From Candidatus Omnitrophota bacterium (GTDB taxonomy: Bacteria > Omnitrophota > Gorgyraeia > JABMRN01), in assembly GCA_028702395.1 (NCBI GenBank), contig JAQVOV010000065.1:1-8557 (forward strand): a DNA stretch of 8,557 nt, in the 5' to 3' direction. The notes below the pieces were generated by a model that worked only from the letters and a program-made list of their open reading frames with translations, searched no databases and was not told the origin of the DNA. Below, piece by piece: positions 8,401 to 8,557 of this stretch. The position numbers and the translations under genes were made by a program. Each line of letters begins with the position of its first letter. Position 1 is the first letter of the stretch.

Positions 8401-8557
8401 CTGAAACTCCCTGCTCTATTGTTGTTGGATTAAGTTGATGATACTGATGTTTTACGGCTTCTATAACCCGCGTGTCTTGTGTCATTGTATATTCTTGAAA
8501 ATCCTCTCTATATCTATTTCTTAATCTATCAACTATACTATCATCAAATACACTTTT
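4103..8557 (-). CDS. Giant GT48-like (FKS/callose synthase-type) glucan synthase, upstream part, 5' end outside window
   Basis: This is the upstream part of a giant membrane glycosyltransferase, likely making a beta-glucan from a UDP-sugar at the cytoplasmic membrane. The first ATG in the window is at 8485 (1,460 residues to the stop), but 24 further in-frame sense codons reach the window edge. That ATG has no ribosome site at normal spacing (the nearest purine run, AGAGAGGA, lies about 16-18 bases upstream) and no signal peptide or membrane segment follows it, although the next ~485 residues look extracytoplasmic. I therefore think the real start is beyond the window. Residues counted from that ATG: 1-486 soluble; 487-508 membrane anchor; 509-756 cytosolic; 757-1003 about six membrane helices; 1004-1460 GT48-like catalytic region. 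The frame ends at TAA 4103-4105 inside the catalytic fold, just after a YGH motif, and resumes immediately in the same frame. GT48 assignment rests on many aligned motifs recalled from yeast Fks1 and plant callose synthases; the substrate is inferred. Confidence 0.85.
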   Translation of the reverse strand, partial: KSVFDDSIVDRLRNRYREDFQEYTMTQDTRVIEAVKHQYHQLNPTTIEQGVSEYSIFLAPENFDQVRENAPEEDHIRWTTSQDYYLPYDFRGRRVITRLENSIVFPVHFDGEGQAMHSFEMGIDSLDIVREYVTSKGITFEDIINDFPEQINDDQRIQKLIKAIRENFSISEVTEMSVVDEITWVRTTTDDGEAYIGPSTNPNMNTRQIKIPDDPYGRDIMVISPAKYEDQEGRTVIFNMWWEADTSNAPRGVVPGTAEFYNYKGSILSDRSTFSRDIQAYMVDERIDGERIKYLLWLPSRETENIEGLRSVHGYVYDTVSDKFQTGVAVTIDGSTAISMFDQQYSRMANSLFSDLKYGFGLPENTSIATSGKELVIQNLSDINYRSLISVNDKGYITNITIEEIYSVEGQGEQQKQITEAITLTVRPFTLSLEQRSMSDLRQDISRVLDIVYKGKEKGLSPSQIALALKQYFAHGTGALYDVIYHRYENGVEQTALMQRMDNFEGAKQQIIKITAIVSVVLVILFALGRFLRGRQKREFKKKTPIIGGTGEGEGSDQGTSISVSSEGTVSVQAIEDMVISTLSSYGFDKDTTSATATRILYNINSRLVTGEAFEDILKSEFVEFLEWHTSYGESVLKNVYTQTELLNMLILKQLCYTYATKFKSSTSNFVYYLFDYGLANMADMPEITVSVNIGQIIIKEEAVWFNAMKKWSIGDDKKLKADVITIENMNKLLQNRTFLGDYRIQRKANNESQFLLSLTKAEIIKKYGIYHDRQGGFFNIVGAYYFFKTQMYTILSLTSAGLLCFSLLSWLIHPAVNSIVVSINPMYTFVPGILLLMIGTITAKGKFFTDIYKAFKSPDKDIRNNMLISLAHIGTTVILWALWNYFISIHLAVPLLHMVTGAFNPNTGMFLYSFVTFLLVYIPAFMLSKPGNKDLTTRVEKRIDKIGSAPKIKAMINWMTSVPVLNFLFIGKSKQFISSLVKALVVWAFAFLIPGFFVPQQMYVLLFLLPFALFIPLSYFSAYYQVQGIFGFLYGEYIGLGKYTGLKNFKTSLAEAKKAMLEKAPFGEEGWTIIWDSIVDNLYYEDKITKQTRDALKQGDIGDLKNNEEAQKRILMTLKGFSMDFPAITSWEEIPSQSMVFTSAGEPIAFYFDQGGAEFDLNYKHDTGYTKLTYLIKQHKQEWDIFLQRLQDLFGDDVNDFCEYVRDIEGWDTLSIKGTSVSVIKNGEERRFDIAQLRDVSGPDSLTNNMDFAEMLGFWANMRFTGLYRSIYGFVSTRKAYKVYAKACGIADADIEKEVDSKLQVVMDMQTFQSEKEFAKKQVYRLMELNPYLELDYIGTIDGLPHNMLDKYNTQTGQVETIEKVPWPDTANRWGLMLHTISKYKCENQDNYVPFLKGKYVFFADGTSAARVEDVFRQIHSLMEFENDDNLKLMVYREYLFSDTNNWTAECIAYADWVWSTITQRNLHMMGAQGFYGHSGIVP
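5477..6217 (-). other. First transmembrane cluster of the glucan synthase (about six helices, residues 757-1003)
   Basis: Hydrophobic helices are visible at approximately residues 769-790, 797-820, 843-868, 884-904, 953-975 and 977-1000. Short polar loops rich in Lys, Arg and Asp separate some of them (for example residues 821-842 and 905-940). Six helices ahead of the catalytic domain is the arrangement known for Fks1-type synthases. The last helix runs into GIFGFLYGEYIGLGKYTGLK (residues 1005-1024), which matches the callose synthase 'GGIYGAFRRLGEIRTLGMLR' segment that enters the catalytic domain. Confidence 0.75.
6218..6961 (-). other. Predicted cytosolic region between anchor and first membrane cluster (residues 509-756)
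   Basis: After the basic stretch and a Gly/Ser/Thr-rich linker (GGTGEGEGSDQG), residues about 550-755 form a mixed helical domain without membrane segments. Fks1 and callose synthases also carry a cytosolic domain just before their first membrane cluster. The end of this region (YHDRQGGFFN, residues 747-756, running into the first helix) resembles the plant 'RSFWHLFRSFDRMW' region in position and character. The resemblance is weak here, so I assign no function. It may be an accessory domain of the synthase. Confidence 0.4.
6962..7027 (-). other. Single transmembrane anchor (residues 487-508)
   Basis: A run of about 20 mostly aliphatic residues (IIKITAIVSVVLVILFALG) is followed by RFLRGRQKREFKKK. 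The basic flank predicts that the segment crosses the membrane with its C-terminal side in the cytoplasm. It is followed by a Gly/Ser/Thr-rich linker (residues about 522-548) that looks flexible. Confidence 0.8.
7028..8485 (-). other. Large N-terminal soluble module, probably extracytoplasmic (residues 1-486)
   Basis: This ~485-residue stretch has no hydrophobic membrane segment and is rich in beta-strand-like and polar sequence, with many Asp, Glu, Thr and Tyr. It is followed by one hydrophobic helix and then a strongly basic stretch (RGRQKREFKKK), so the positive-inside rule places it outside the cytoplasmic membrane. Its last ~90 residues (about 400-485) look helical and may be a stalk. 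I recognise no family and see no lipobox, cysteine pairs or catalytic motif. The position ahead of a glucan synthase suggests a role in handling or binding the exported chain or the cell wall, but that is inference only. An export signal or earlier membrane helix would have to lie upstream of the window. Confidence 0.5.

Noticed and set aside
1..8557. Ciliate-type genetic code (TAA as glutamine) or a eukaryotic source
   Set aside because: Only one TAA and no TAG or TGA occur in 2,852 codons while CAA and CAG are common. No intron-like break is seen, and the module fusion is not known from eukaryotic FKS proteins. A eukaryotic source cannot be excluded completely from sequence alone.
1..8557. 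tRNA, rRNA, riboswitch, CRISPR, insertion sequence, intergenic terminator or promoter
   Set aside because: No non-coding interval exists in the window, and no direct or inverted repeat array or RNA signature was seen on either strand.

Overview
The window is AT-rich (about one third G+C by eye) and is essentially one giant protein-coding frame on the minus strand. Reading from position 8557 down to position 2, a single frame is open for 2,851 sense codons and is broken by only one stop, a TAA at 4103-4105. The frame runs off both window edges, so neither the true start nor the true end is visible. No other gene, RNA gene, mobile element, CRISPR array, promoter or terminator is supportable. 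The short open stretches on the plus strand and in other minus frames are antisense or out-of-frame shadows.

Read 5'->3' of the gene (right to left), the protein holds: a ~485-residue module without membrane segments, predicted extracytoplasmic (8485-7028); one transmembrane anchor followed by a basic stretch (7027-6962); a ~250-residue predicted cytosolic region (6961-6218); a cluster of about six membrane helices (6217-5477); a cytosolic catalytic region that resembles the eukaryotic 1,3-beta-glucan (callose) synthase family GT48/FKS (5476-3809), with the TAA inside it; a second cluster of about eight or nine membrane helices (3808-2975); a cytosolic tail of seven degenerate tryptophan-anchored helical repeats (2935-1840); a domain with an HELMHE zinc-metallopeptidase motif (1545-1290); a P-loop kinase-like domain with a perfect Walker A (1105-611); and an unrecognised module (610-1) that continues out of the window.

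The order membrane cluster, cytosolic GT48 catalytic domain, second larger membrane cluster is the known architecture of Fks1/callose synthases. The most likely role is therefore a processive membrane glycosyltransferase that makes and exports a glucan or similar polysaccharide, fused to a periplasmic module in front and to protease-like and kinase-like modules behind. To my knowledge GT48 is essentially a eukaryotic family. An intron-free, giant multi-module protein points instead to a bacterium from a lineage with polyprotein-like giant genes; Omnitrophota is my best guess, on general character only.

The TAA sits between two catalytic motifs (YGH upstream, SEDI downstream) that belong to one fold. 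The two halves are therefore one gene interrupted by a recent nonsense change, a sequencing or assembly error, or readthrough, rather than two genes. Family comparisons are from memory; no search was run.
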